Source: Ornithodoros turicata
Taxonomy: Eukaryota > Arthropoda > Arachnida > Ixodida > Argasidae
Direction of reading: 5' to 3'
Length of the DNA stretch: 64,000 bases
Assembly: GCF_037126465.1 (NCBI RefSeq)
Contig: NW_026999320.1
Coordinates: forward strand, 1,798,001-1,862,000
A program made the position numbers and the translations under genes. This document shows positions 1 to 12,140 of this stretch, one piece after another. The notes under the pieces are model-generated. The model was not told where the DNA came from and did no database searches. It saw only the letters and a list, made by a program, of their open reading frames with translations. Within the stretch, counting starts at the first letter, position 1. Every line of letters begins with the position of its first letter.

Positions 1-341
1 CTTTTCCGAAAATGCGCACAATGATCGCTGATTAATTCTAGTTTCTCCAGTGAGCTACTCTTTCAGCATGGTTGATATAAAAGATTGTGTAAGTTGCATT
101 CTCAGTGCCCTATACCCTACAACCACCTGGGAAACAGGTGCACAAGGCAAGTACGGAATACATTACAAACAAGGGAGGTATGCCATATTGCAGTTGGCTT
201 CTATGAATCTCCCCATAGAGTACATACAGTTTGAGATAATTCACACAATCCGGTGCACACAACAAATGAATTTGCTACATTGTACACATTATGTGCCCCA
301 GTCAGTCAATCAGAAACCTGAAAGATGAAAGTCACTGAAAA
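1..341. other. Intergenic, no gene seen
   Basis: I see no start-to-stop frame here with recognisable motifs or flanking splice signals. The 92-codon open frame from position 50 has no domain I recognise, and I treat it as chance. Confidence 0.5.
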
Positions 342-345
342 GGTT

Positions 346-418
346 AGCCAGCTGTAGGGATCGAACCCACATCTTCTGGATTGTCGGTCCACGGCTCTAC
401 CAATTGAGCTAAGCTAAC
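346..418 (-). repeat. tRNA-derived SINE head (minus strand)
   Basis: Read on the minus strand from 418, this folds as a tRNA cloverleaf. A 7-bp acceptor stem (with G-U pairs), a D arm containing the box A sequence TGGTAGAGC, and a T arm containing the box B sequence GGGTTCGATCCC are all visible. The anticodon loop has C in place of the near-invariant U33 and would read GAC. A second, closely similar head lies in opposite orientation at 593-668. Ixodid ticks are known to carry tRNA-derived SINEs (Ruka type), and this copy is consistent with that class. I favour a SINE over a functional tRNA gene because of the U33 change and the nearby relative with a different anticodon. Confidence 0.7.
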
Positions 419-592
419 ACGCCTCTCCAGCGACTTTCGGTGTGCGTCATCTGAAGGGACGACAAACCAGCCACTCACTCTCACTCACCCTCCTTTCACT
501 CTTACATTTTTGCTCACTCATACACACATTCATACGACGGAAATCGACGCAAGCGGCACCTGTTGAACAAGAGATAAACTGATGGTAGAGCC

Positions 593-780
593 CTTGGTAG
601 AGCCCAATTGGTAGAGCACTGGACCGGCAGTCCAGAAGATGTGGGTTCGATCCCTACAGCTGGCTAGCCTTTTCAGTGACTTTCATCTTTCATCGTTGAT
701 TTCTTAGGCAATTTGAGGCTTTGTTTGTATCTGTCCCCTCTATGTTGTTCCAGCCTCAGAACATCAGTTTATCTCTTAAT
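593..780 (+). repeat. tRNA-derived SINE (plus strand) with body
   Basis: The head has box A (TGGTAGAGCACTGG) and box B (GGGTTCGATCCC). It is followed by a body whose segment near 722-778 (Pro/Cys-codon-like CT-rich, then CAGCCTCAGAACATCA) recurs inverted at 54687-54752 and again in plus orientation near 55765-55818. The sequence TGGTAGAGCCC is repeated just upstream of the head, as if box A had been partly duplicated. Together with the minus-strand copy at 346-418 it makes an inverted pair separated by about 180 bp. The 3' boundary of the SINE is uncertain. Confidence 0.6.
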
Positions 781-3700
781 CAGAAACCTTTCTGTTAAGG
801 TTGCCTTTCGGCAGGTTCTTACTACCATCGACTTCTACTCGTTTTCCACCCATTTTCCGCGTTGCCATCATTCAGTATTCAAGATTTTTGGATAAAAGAA
901 GCATTTAATTTAACATAAATATCTGATACACTGTGCATACAAAGGCCACTGCGTTGCACTTGCTGACACGACCATAGGTAATCAAGTCCTAACTTGAAAC
1001 AAAACAGACTTGTGTTAAGTTCTAATACTGAGCCAGTCTCATGAATGCGAACCACTTCATGATGAGTATCTTATTTTACTGCTAACATGACAGTGAAACA
1101 GAAAGTGCTTGTGTCACATGTAATCCTGTCTTTGCTGCAAACCCGTGTGTACACCCGTGAACATCTTCCTACAAACTGTACTGTCGATTGGCACCACCAG
1201 AACCCGGAACAAAGGCGGACGGCGTGCTATTTCGAAACTGTGCCTAAATGACCGAGACTCTGCATGGTAGCCACAGGTCCCCCAGAGGTATCCGCCGCTG
1301 CGACTGTGGAATATATGTACAATTGGCCAGACACTTTGTCAGAAGCCCATTTGCTGGGAGGCTGTACCCGTTGCGATTGGTCGACAATGTTTTAAAATCC
1401 CATTGTGCATGTGCGTGTAGACTCTCAGTCATTTCAACATAGTTTCGAAAAAGCGCACCGCCGACCTGTGTTCTGGTGAAGTCAATCAACAGTATAGTTT
1501 ATAGAACTATGTCTGTATAGGGTTATTCGTGCAGTAAAGTGATTCTACTAGTGTTATGCTGTTTCTGGACAACTATTATCCCACGAAGAGTGCTTCAAAT
1601 GCGGAACAGACAACAAAGACAGGATTGAATGCGGGACAATAACTTTCCATTTCGCTGTAATGTAAGCAATGAAAGAAGATGCTCATCATAAAGTGGTACG
1701 CATTCATGAGACGGGCGCAGTGTTCGGAATTGAATAGTGTGTGCGTTGGTTACCTATTACTGTTTCAGGAAGTGTGACGTACTGGGTTTCGTATGCATAG
1801 TGCACAGACGTATCAAATATTTAAATCAGTACTTTGTGCCAAATAAATCTTCCTTTTAGCCAAAGGTAGTCATGGTTATTTTGAATGCGAATAATGGCAA
1901 GAGGAACGATAACAAGTAGAACCCCACGTTTGGAAGAACCTGCTCATAGGCGAGTCAAGCAGAAATGCTCCTGATTGGCAGTCTGGTATGCATAATGTGT
2001 ACAATGTCACAAATTAATTGGTTGTGTGGCCAGGGTTTTGTGGTCAAACTACATGGGCTCTATTGGAACTTGGAGTCTGGCAGCCATAAGTGGCCATGTG
2101 GGAGAAGATATGGTACAAAATGGCGCACGAGCGGCATCAATGCCCAGGTAGTAGTGCTATAAAACCTCACATGCTACGAGCTCTGTTCCATAGCAAAGGT
2201 GACTTACATTCACAGCTCAACATAAAAGACTGGATGCAAAAGGAGTAGTTATCAACTCTGCTGTGTGCATTTGTGCCTCCATGTGTCAGCCTTCAGACTA
2301 CAGATGTTTGCCTTACAAAGACAGACAGCAAGGAGCAATTGGTTGTTGTATTCAATGTGACAACAGAAGCCCCTCCGGGGTTGTGTAGATGCTGTTAACG
2401 TTTTAGACAAATTAGTATAGCCTAGAAAGACATTATTAATAACATTGTCAGGAGCACGTACCAAGAACCGCTTCACGCCTTGTTTCATGTACTGCTGGCT
2501 TCAGTGTTGCGGTCTTATGCGCATTACATGTCCTGCCGTAAAGAGTCCGGCCTACCATTTCTTCTGGCAGAAACACAGCCCACATCAGAGAGCGTGCTAA
2601 CCTACATGTTCAAAAAAGCGCAATAGACATATTAGTGAAAGAGATCATCTACAAAGGCGAAGGTGACGAAAAAAAGACAACGGGCAAAATTCAAAAAGAC
2701 GACAAAAAAAAAAAGACAACAGGACAAAATTTAATTGCGTCGTTTCTACGGCTATGTGAGTGTTCTGATCACACCTGAAAACAAAAACAGTACAGATCTG
2801 AGACCAGCATTTTATGCCTTCATTGCACTTTTTTAGCATTTCAGTAGAAGCACCCTGTGCCTCTTGCAGGACACATCCCTGCTTATAACAGGGTGATTTC
2901 ACGTCGGGGCAGACAGGTTGGTCCGGGTCACACCTTCGACTTGTTCAGAAAAAATATATAATGTAGCCCAATGTCTGTGTAGAAAAATCACGCAAAAATT
3001 AAGTCCGTATGTTGTTTGGTTACGATATTAAAAATCGCTAAAGCTGACAATGTGCGCTCCCCGTTTTTGCGTCGCGGCGTTTTTTGCCTTGTTCAAAGCA
3101 TCGTAGCTCCGGACTTTTTTAAGGTATCCGACAGAATCTCAGTCGTTGAATGCACAGCACCCAGTACTCTATGCCTACGAACTTTGGCGGCTCCGGATGC
3201 CACCGTTAATTTTTAAAAAAAGTCGCAAACTTTCCAAAAAGTGCAACACTTGTTTGAATTCGTCGCTCTATTTCTTAGGCAGATTTACGAATTGAGCAAT
3301 GAAATTTACATCATCGTACTCGGCAAGGCAAGCTCTTTCGATTGGTGCAGGTCTCACTTTTCTGGGTTAGATAGTTCTTGTCGTACAGGCGCTGTTGTAG
3401 AAGACACTCACTGAAAATTTAACAAGTTTAGACCCTCGGTTCCCAAAAACACCAGCTTTAATTTCGACGAAATTTCTTTCAGTGCTAGACAAATGTGTCA
3501 TTAACCGCCAATAACCAAATTTTGTCTCAAAAGACCGACCGAAGAAGCGCGCTCGTTTACACTTAGGTCCCTTCGCGGCGCATTGCAGCCTAGTCCTTCA
3601 AGCCGAATGAAAGGATTAGAAGTTCGCTTCCTGTTCGGATACCTCATTTTGTTGCTTCCACGATGGCTGAGATAAAGGAGGGGTCCTAACATGAGCAAGA

Positions 3701-3948
3701 GGCTAAGGGGTTACTTTCATGGGGGGCGGAAGTCTATACTCTTTGGCGGTGTTTGCCTTATAATTGCTTTGCTGCGCCGTCGGTGTCCAAGGTGACAATA
3801 AATTTGTGACGTGCTCACGAGTGGACTTGCCATATATTCACTTGGAGCTTCTGCACAAGTAGCTTCTCTCTGGTAGACCCGTCTCCACCTTCGCAATGTA
3901 TCGAGCATATAGCTCTGACCGGATGTTCTGTGCGGACTACGGAGCTAG
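781..3948. other. Intergenic, no supportable gene
   Basis: Several short open frames occur on both strands, but none has a recognisable domain, good length or flanking splice signals. There is an A-rich purine stretch near 2665-2735. The 5' end of the LINE whose ORF1 becomes open at 3949 is probably in the last few hundred bases, but I cannot place it. Confidence 0.5.
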
Positions 3949-5410
3949 ACACAAGAAGAAGATTCGTCTGGACCAGAGACGACGGAAAGCTGTGGCGGAC
4001 TTGGATTTGGCATCCCTAAAGCTGATTTTGACAGTCAATCAAGCGTACAGGTAAGCGATGAGGACTACCTCTGTCATCATTGCTTCGGGCATTTCCAAGA
4101 AAAGATCACGGCCGGAAAAGAAAGCAAGAGTGCCTCTTCGCCATCTGACTTTGAGTTTGTTTCAAGGGATGACATCATCGACAGTGTAAATGAGAGCCTG
4201 TCTGTGGCAAACGTTGACGTTACGCCGTTAAAACCGCCCGGTGCAATTAAAAGGCGCTTGCGCGGAGCATACACCAGAAAGGGTTTAGAAACTGTGCTAT
4301 TGAACACGCCAAACAACACACCAACGTTCATTGTCCTGACCAGTGCTAGCCCTGAGTCCAATCCTTTAGGTAAAATGTCGCCCTTTTTCATCGAAAAAGC
4401 GATTGCATCACTCTCAAAAATTGTGACAGAGACCAAACGCGTGAGGTCTGGCGACTTACTGCTCAAATGTGTATCCGAAAGGGATAGCAACACTATTCTG
4501 AACGCGACAGAGATGATGGGGCACAAGATCTCCGCGTCTCTACATAAGACCCTGAATACATGCCGAGGGGTCATTTCCCTGTCTGAACTGATCGATGTGC
4601 CAGCTGAAGATATTCTGATAAACTTGAAAGACCAACAAGTTACAGATGTCCGCAAGATAAAAATCAGACGAAACAACGAATATATCACCACTAGGAACGT
4701 TATACTTACGTTTGACACACCGGTGCTACCTGAGAAGCTTAAGGTGGGGTACCTAACAACCGACGTTAGGCCTTACATACCCAACCCTCTTCGTTGCTTT
4801 AAGTGCAACCGCTTTGGACACGCTGCACGTGCATGTACAGGCCGCCGCTGCTGCGCACGTTGTGGGCAGGAGGGACACGAAACCAAGGAATGTGATCGTG
4901 CCAAACATTGTCTCAATTGTTCTGAGGACCACCCCTCTTATTCTCGGTCTTGTCCGAAATGGAAAGCCGAAAAAGAGGTTCTACATCTTAAAGTGACACG
5001 TAATATAAGTTACAATGAGGCAAAGGGTATCACCATTTTTGTTCGGAAACAAATCTTATACAGACAAGGCTAAGGAGAAACCAAGAATGATAACACGCGC
5101 AACACAAACACAGGTACAATCCACCAAAACGCAAACTGAGATCACACCCACTGTCTGACCAACTACATCCATGACGCCTCCTGAAGCTGTGGTGTCACAA
5201 CTGTCATCGTCCTCCGTGGAGAAAATCTCTATGGATTGTGACTATGACTCGAGCTCGGAACGCTCATTCGTGAGCACGAGCTCACAATCAATGAAAAAGA
5301 CTGTCAAGGGTTTGTCTGCGAGTGGTTCGCTCCCAGACATCTCTGACAAGGAACTGGCAGAGGCCAGGAAGAAAACCCCTCGACAGAAAATAACCGCGCC
5401 AAAAAAGTAG
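3949..5410 (+). pseudogene. LINE ORF1, gag-like protein with three CCHC knuckles
   Basis: This frame encodes the RNA-binding ORF1 product of an I/Jockey-type LINE. Three zinc knuckles are visible between 4795 and 4960: a C-x2-C-x4-H-x4-C core starting CFKCNRFGH, a second starting CARCGQEGH, and a third, divergent CLNCSEDH...C. The frame is open from 3949, just after an in-frame TAG, but has no ATG until well inside, so the start codon is lost or upstream. Near 5030 the frame shifts. The C-terminal part continues in another frame to the stop at 5408-5410, with a serine-rich stretch and basic tail, and one further in-frame stop lies near 5155. The endonuclease ORF follows within about 70 bp, as expected. 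Confidence 0.85.
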
Positions 5411-5478
5411 GAAATGAAAGCACAGTCCTCTGCTTCGAGGTACTTAGATTTAATCTTTTTCCTCTTTCTTTCGTACAT

Positions 5479-7374
5479 TATGGGCCAAACAATCCTCCAC
5501 TGGAACTGTCGGGGTCTTATTGCAAATGTCGATGACATAAAAGACCTCTTCGAGGAACATAGGGCGGTTTGTTTTTGCTTGCAGGAGACAAATTTACACC
5601 CACAAAGCATAAACCCCTTTCGAAGATACACCGTGTTCAGGAAGGATCGTTTAGGGTGCGCGCGCGCATCGGGAGGTGTGGCTGTCGTTGTCGCGCAGTC
5701 TGTACCTGCAAGGGCCATACCCGTGGTGACGAACCTAGAGGCTGTTGCCGCTCAAGTATGTCTCCAACGGGTAATTACTGTCTGCTCTCTGTACTTACCG
5801 CCAGCAGAAAACGTAGACCAAGCAGAGTTTGAACAGTTATGTGATCAGCTTCCTCAGCCCTTCATGATTCTCGAGGACCTTAACGCCCATAATCCGCTGT
5901 GGGGTAGCTCAAGGCTCGACAGTCGTGGCAAGCTAATTGAAAGGGTTTTACTTTCAAAGCAGTTCTGCGTTTTGAACACTGGTCTCCCAACGTACATAAA
6001 TTCTGCCACTCAGACATTTTCACCGCTAGATATTTCTTTGTGCAGCCCCTCTCTGTATTATTATGTCAATTGAGATGTGCAAGCAAACCCTCGCGGTAGC
6101 GACCATTTTCCAGTTGTACTTAAATTTCTTGGTCCAACAAGTAGCTTAAGAACATGACCGCCTCGATGGAACCTTTCCCCCGCAGATTGGAGTAATTTCA
6201 AGAAAACAGTCGATTTGTCATCTCTGTCTCTTCAGAAAGGAGATATTGAAAAGCAAACAGAGAGGTGACTGATGCGATTATAAATGCAGCAGTTCTATCC
6301 ATTCGACAAACGTCTGGGAACCTGCCAAAGCGCTCCAAGCCTTGGTGGAACACCGACTGCAAGGATACGCGGAAGCAGCAAAATTGGGCATGGAGTATTT
6401 TTCGCAAATATCAAACCACAACAAACCTAATCCGGTTTAAAAAGGCTAGGGCTAACGCCCGTTGGACACCGCGCCCAGCCAAAAAAGCGTCGTGGAAGGG
6501 TTTTGTCTCAAGTCTGAATAACAACACATCTTCAAAGGTAATGTGGGACAGGCTCCGAAAAGTAAAGGGCGATTATGCTAGTTCTTCTGTTCCTCTACTA
6601 CAAGTAAATGGCGTTGTGTGCCAAAACGTGCAAGAACAGGCAGACGCCCTCGGAAAACACTTCCAGAGCATATCGAGCTCTTCACATTATAGCGCTGACT
6701 TCATTAAAATCAAGGAACAGTCAGAGAAGCAGACCATCCCCCTGGATCTGGCAATGCATACCTGCCAACTTGGGAACATCCAAATTAGGGAGATTTCAAA
6801 ACCGGGGGGGGGGGGGGGGGGGTAGGAGAAAGCCGTTGTTGGGTGGCTTTTATTTGCATATGTAACGGGAGCACACTTCAACCCAGCAGGCTCATCGGGC
6901 ACACTTACAACTCTTTATTTACAATGACAGAACTGCTTAGGGCCCTATCACGCAGAAAGGTTACTGCACCAGGTCCAGATCGTGTGACATACAGCATGCT
7001 AGAAAACCTATCAAATTCCTCGTTAGAATGTGTTTTAGCTTTCTTCAACACCGTATGACGAGAAGGATCACTTCCTTCTGGTTGGAAAGTAGCGACCATA
7101 ATCCCGCTGTTGAAGCCATGAAAGGATTCATCAGATCCATCTAGCTATAGGCCCATAGCACTCACAAGTTGTTTGGGAAAAACTTTTGAACGCATGGTCA
7201 ACAACCGCCTCATATATTTTTAGAGGAAAATAACTGCTTGGATCGATACCAATGTGGCTTTAAGGCTGCACGGTCGACAACGGACCAGCTTTAGCGCCTT
7301 GAAACAACAATTAGGGAGGCTTTTGTAAGAAGTAGGCATTGTGTCAGTGGATTTTTTGACCTGCACAAGGCCTA
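5479..7374 (+). pseudogene. LINE ORF2, endonuclease and N-terminal RT
   Basis: This is the start of the LINE replication polyprotein. The N-terminal endonuclease/exonuclease/phosphatase domain shows the motifs HWNCRG, LQETN, SGGVAVVV and DLNAHNPLWGS, then SDHFP near 6100. A TGA at 6071-6073 sits where the family normally has a tryptophan before the SDHFP motif. The linker continues to an 18-G run near 6806-6823 that breaks the frame. RT begins near 6940 (TAPGPDRVTYSML, then SYRPIALTSCLGK in a shifted frame). The sequence stops inside RT motif A (VDFFDLHKAY) because a transposon inserted at the TA dinucleotide 7373-7374. The motif continues at 17799. Confidence 0.85.
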
Positions 7375-7404
7375 CACTCTAACTAATTTTACACCTTAAA
7401 GGGT
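7375..7404 (+). repeat. Left terminal inverted repeat of CACTA-like element
   Basis: Thirty bases match the reverse complement of 17769-17798 with a few mismatches and a small indel. The first eight bases, CACTCTAA, are identical in both ends. Confidence 0.8.
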
Positions 7405-8144
7405 ATAAAGAACATGTGCATGGCGCACACCTTTTAAGGTCTAATGGAACACCCTCAAGAAATTAGGGTGTAATTGTATGCAAGGGTGTAACCTGCAAAC
7501 CATAGAAGAGGCACCTGGAAATAATTACAGCTTCACTGCGAAAGTAGTTTCCAGTTCTTACAGAAGGCACATGCTTCGTACTTGGAGTGTCATTGTGACT
7601 TTGTCATCGCTCTTTGATCACAGCCAAGCAAAAATGTTCTTTAAAAAGCTAAGAATATACATTTAGGTATATTCTCAGCTGTACCCTGTGTGAAACAAAA
7701 ATAACATTGCAAACACATGTTGTACAGCACGTGCATGTTATAGGTGATTGATGTGGGTATTTGCGGGCATCATACATATAATACACAATCACAGGAACTG
7801 AATAGTTTCGCTTTTATTAAGTTGACATCAGCCATGCAGCATACATATCCTACATTACGTAGGCATGAAGGTGTTTAAACTTAACACTTAATTCAGCTTG
7901 ATCACTTATATTTTCCAGTCCTCCAACCTTGAGGAGTTATATGGCAGTGTACGAACTTAAAAAAACAAATGTTGAGTAACTGAGCATTTGTTTTCATAGT
8001 ATCACAACTTGTATCACAAGCACTCTAACACTATACACGGGAACAGGAATACTGCTTTGCAAACCTTGTCCTGCTAACTTGACGCCTTTTCGTGTGGATC
8101 ATCAAACTATGTTGACTGTGAAACACCATGCAATTTATATTTTT
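7405..8144. other. Left subterminal region of CACTA-like element
   Basis: No gene is visible. Copies of AGGGTGT/ACACCCT cluster in the first 120 bases, as they do at the right end. In CACTA elements such subterminal repeats are the usual transposase-binding sites; that role is inferred here. Confidence 0.55.
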
Positions 8145-10305
8145 TTACAAAATGATGCCACAGGTGCACTGAGAGGTGCCCTGTAATCCGGCAATGTGTT
8201 CAAAAAAACTTATCGTCTTGTGATGATCAAAGCTATGTGATGCATTGAACACCCAGTATGCAGCCAAAATGCTTGCCAGTCCTTCCATGCCTTCAACAAC
8301 ATGATAGAGTGGGCTGTGCTCCACGACAAGCTTGAGTATTTGAGCGTCTTCTAATGAGGACCCAGTGTAGGAGATGTGCGGTGTTGGTGGAATCTTCTCA
8401 GACTGCGAGAGATAGAAAAGAAATGTCACAGTACCACAAGGAACAAGCATACAATGTGCCCTAACATACTGTTTTTCTACACCACTTAGCACAGGATTTG
8501 AACTGATGCACAAAAGCATGTTTTTGCTGCAGTGACCATTATAGTTACGATCACGTGACATCCTATTACTGGCAAAAGCTGCACCATGCAGCAATGTGGA
8601 AAGCTGGCACTTACCGACTCATGGACGAACAAGCTCCCCATGGCTTTCTTCTCCTTGAAAATGTCACAGAGTGTCCTTGTGGCCAGCAACGCTTCCAGAT
8701 CTTTACCAGAAGTAAAACAGCTCATCAGTAACAGCACAATTTCCCCTGAGCCAATAGCTGAACGTAAAGGTCGGCATGAACATAACTTACGCCTCTTGCG
8801 TCTGTCACAGCCCTGAAACCTGTCAAGCTCAAGGATATCCATTCTAATCTCTTGTGAACATCGTAGTTCCTTCTTTGATGCAATGCTCAGCACTTTCAGT
8901 ATTCCAGCCTCTACTGCCTTTGCAGCATCTCTTCGTGTCAAAAGTTCAAATTCATGCATGAACTGGAAATACAGAGAAAAATTCAATGGCTCACATGTAT
9001 GCGCCTCACTGACTTACCATTTTGAAATCCATGACGTAAGGGAATTCCTTTACAGAGCATAAAAACCGGTTGGCTTTCATTTTCCTCGTCCTATCTTGGA
9101 AAGTGTCTCTCAAACGTACGAGCATCTGAGGGACGGCTGGTTTTTGTTTCATATATTCATTCAAAAGCCATGCTTCGTTGCCCTGGGCATTTGATGTATT
9201 GAGTGTGCTGTCTGTATTTTCCTGTGAAAAGAATGTGACAAGGTTTGGCAGAACAGACATGCCACAAATGCTCACAGATGACCTGGGTACTTTGTTGCGC
9301 TCCATGATGTCTGTGCCACCCACTCGGTCTTTTTCAGAATTCCTTTTTACACCATATGTTGCTGTGGATTCCTCAACAGTGTCATTGTTAACCAATTTTC
9401 GCCGTTCGTTTTCGAATTTGTTACGTAGACTTACTACCCATGAGTCCTGAAAATAAAAAAGCCTTTAAGCATTTGATATTGCAAGTATAAACCCTCACAA
9501 ACATCTACTTTAGAATCACATGTGTTGTTATACAGAAACACATATATCATCAACTCACATAGCCACTACCACTGGAGTCAGCCAAAGTACCATACTCGGA
9601 GACAAGCAAGGCGGCAACTTTTGCGTAAAACTTCGCAGTAGGGTATCTGCAACGGTAGCAAATGATGGGGATGCTACGACAACACCAGTCGTGGCAGCAA
9701 AGCATTTCAGTTACACATGTAAGTTAAAATACGTGCAATTTAGAAATACAAAAGGGGATATACATTGTGCAGCAGATCATAGATTGGTAGAGCGCCTCTA
9801 CAATTTTTCGGTGCACAGATGGTGTTAGTATCGGCTCTCCAAGCTTTATGTTTAATCAGGATAAGTCCGGAGCTGCATACCCTCTTCCATCACGATCGTC
9901 GTCGTTGTCACCGCTGTGGCTAAAGAAAATAAGACACTGGCATGATGTGTTTGCTAACTACAGTGTTACCTGCAACGGCGCTTGCATTGGTGTACTAGGT
10001 TATGGAGATATTAGAATTAGCTAATTACCTCTGTGCGAGACTAGAGGCCTGAATATTTTCGTTTGGTTCTGAGGAAACCAAATGTGATGGCACTGGCCTC
10101 TCCTGGTAAATGAAACAAAGAAAATGCAGGAAGAATAATACATTATCAACAAAGATGGGAGTGAAATAATTACTGACGTGATTGTTACCAGTTGGGAGCA
10201 GTATTGTTTGCCGTCACATACTAGTGACCGCAACATGAGCAACGATTCGTCACGCAAGGGTGTCACGTCAGGTAACGAACGCGACCTCAAAAGTAAATTG
10301 GCCAT
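8145..10305 (-). CDS. Accessory gene of CACTA-like element, 8 exons, 435 aa
   Basis: Eight exons on the minus strand join without a stop: 10305-10189, 10102-10029, 9919-9881, 9646-9559, 9446-9018, 8962-8791, 8745-8615 and 8402-8145. Every donor begins GT (mostly GTAAGT or GTGAGT), every acceptor ends AG, and the phases agree at all seven junctions. One intron is only 45 nt. The product has an acidic Asp-rich stretch around exon 3, a conserved-looking block across exons 4-5 (motifs GTLADSSGSGY and SWVVSLRNKFENERRKL), and a C-terminal block with YWVFNASHSFDHH. I recognise the overall pattern as the second protein carried by animal CACTA-like elements and by scattered arthropod genes. No enzymatic motif is visible. 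It could assist the transposase, but that is inference. It is intact whereas the partner transposase is broken. Confidence 0.75.
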
Positions 10306-10585
10306 GCTTTAAAATACAAATTGACCTTAAGGTAACCAAGCAAGCAAGCTTCATGAACACCTGAATTCAACCTCGCAACGATCGATGACGAAGACACAAG
10401 AGAAAGTGGTGCTATTTTTCGTACACAACGGTGAATAAGGTGCGTCTAGTTTTGTTGATCGCAAACAGTACATGCAGCGTCCCAATTCGCAAAAAACCGT
10501 AAACCAACAAGATGCCGACGACAAGACGAACCCACGGCAATCACAAACAACAAAAACTGCAAAAGCTCACTGTTGTGATCACATA

Positions 10586-11483
10586 CAGGGTGTCCACGCT
10601 AAGTGTGAACAGATTTTTCAAAAATATATATATAACACTTTTTCTAAGATGAAATCAATTGCAATATAGCATATGCTGAAGGGCACTCCCTAGCAGGGCA
10701 TTAGCAAAGTCCAAAGGCAATGTCTTAATTAACTTTCATTAATTAACTTTTTAATTATAAAAGCTACAAAGTTGTCCCAATGAGAACATCTGTTCCTTTC
10801 GGTCACCTGATATCGTAGCCGTTTTCAGAACAAAAATCCGTTCCATAGATCGCGCGCAAAAAAATTGTGAAGGAACGTCATTTCTTTATTTATTTTGTTC
10901 ATTGCGCTTCTTAGAAGACGCGTATTTCCTTCATCCCCAACGGGAGAGGGGGAAGAAGCACAGTCCCGCCTCATGCGTCGAAGATGAGCTTTAAGTTGCG
11001 GAAACGAAACAAAAACAAATGCATCGGGTGACTCTATCGGAATTGGGCTTATCTTGGGTTGCATTTTCTGTTTCCTTTCAATCTTTTTCCAGGACGCGAG
11101 AGGCGATAGTGTGCTCTTTCTGCCTCTCACATTGGGGGTGAAAGAAAGGCGCGTCTTCTAAGAAGCGCAATGAACAAAATAAAGAAAGAAATGGCGTTCC
11201 TTCACGAATTTTTTGCGGGCGATCTATCGAACGGATTTTTGTTCTGAAAACGGCTACGATATCAGGTGACCGAAAGGAACAGATTTTCTCATTGGGACAA
11301 CTTTGTAGCTTTTATAATTAAAAAGTTAATTAATGAAAGTTAATTAAGACATTGCCTTTGGACTTCGCTAATGCCCTGCTAGGGAGTGCCCTTTAGCATA
11401 TGCTAAATTGCAGCTGATTCATCTTGGAAAAAGTGTTATATACATTTAAAAAAAATCTGTTCACACTTAGCGTGGACACCCTG
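10586..11483. mobile_element. Foldback MITE copy 1, 898 bp
   Basis: The ends are CAGGGTGTCCACGCTAAGTG and its inverse, flanked by TA at 10584-10585 and 11484-11485. The two arms are near-complementary for several hundred bases, so the whole unit can fold on itself. The central part contains repeated GAAGACGCGT/TTTCTTTCATCC-type segments. A second copy lies at 61010-61889. The TA duplication and CAG start suggest mobilisation by a Tc1/mariner-type transposase, which is inferred. No transposase is encoded. It is nested within the intergenic spacer of the CACTA-like element. Confidence 0.85.
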
Positions 11484-11949
11484 TATATTTGTGCCTTGTC
11501 GGGATAACATCGTCGTCTGCAAGGTCGATGTTTCGCTTGAAGGCTTCGTCAAAAATCTGTTGGAAAGAAATAATTGTCTGGAAAGAAGAAAGCACGCTTG
11601 CAAAGAAAAAGTGTTACCTGAAATCTGTCCTTGTAGGCGTTCACTGTCGATGACAAGAGACTGCACGCCGGAACAGCGTCTTTCAGAACAGCGAGGCGCG
11701 GGTCCTGCAACGTTAACTTCCGCGCTATATCAGCGCTTTGCACGACAACTAAGCAGGACACTGCGGCCATTCGTCGACATGCGATGTCCTGAAAACCCGA
11801 TAATTTGAGTAACCGATTAATTACAACGAACGGGATGGGTAACTTACACACGACGCTGAAATGCATGCGTAGCGTTCCAACGCGAGCAGTAAAACACATG
11901 ACCAAGAGCGATGATCAAGGACTGATAGAAACGACGTAGGTGTGGCGCT
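11484..11949. other. CACTA-like element spacer, no gene seen
   Basis: This is part of the region between the two divergent transposon genes. Short open frames occur on both strands but none shows a domain or convincing splice pattern. Confidence 0.45.
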
Positions 11950-12140
11950 GTAAGCCTCCCAGACAACCATCAACGTCCCGAGGACATCCCAGTTTGATCA
12001 TAACGTCCACATCTATGATGGATGTCCAGTGGACGTCCCCTGGATGTCCAAATATATCCATAAATATCCTAGATTTATCCAGTGCTGACGTTGCAAGCTG
12101 GACGTCACCTGGACGTCCTGTATATATATGTTATTGGACG
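11950..12140. repeat. Degenerate GGACGTCC-type array
   Basis: About ten imperfect copies of a palindromic core resembling GGACGTCC or GGATGTCC occur at short irregular spacing. A similar array with GGACATC cores is found near 38640-38870. It may be the body of a short non-autonomous element. No boundaries or target duplication could be set. Confidence 0.5.

Noticed and set aside
346..418. Functional tRNA-Val gene
   Set aside because: The cloverleaf is good, but U33 is replaced by C and a related copy lies nearby in a SINE. A SINE head is more likely.
713..895. 60-codon plus-strand frame
   Set aside because: It lies in the SINE body and has no independent support.
5242..5718. Minus-strand 158-codon frame
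   Set aside because: It is antisense to the LINE ORF1 end and endonuclease start, and has no domain.
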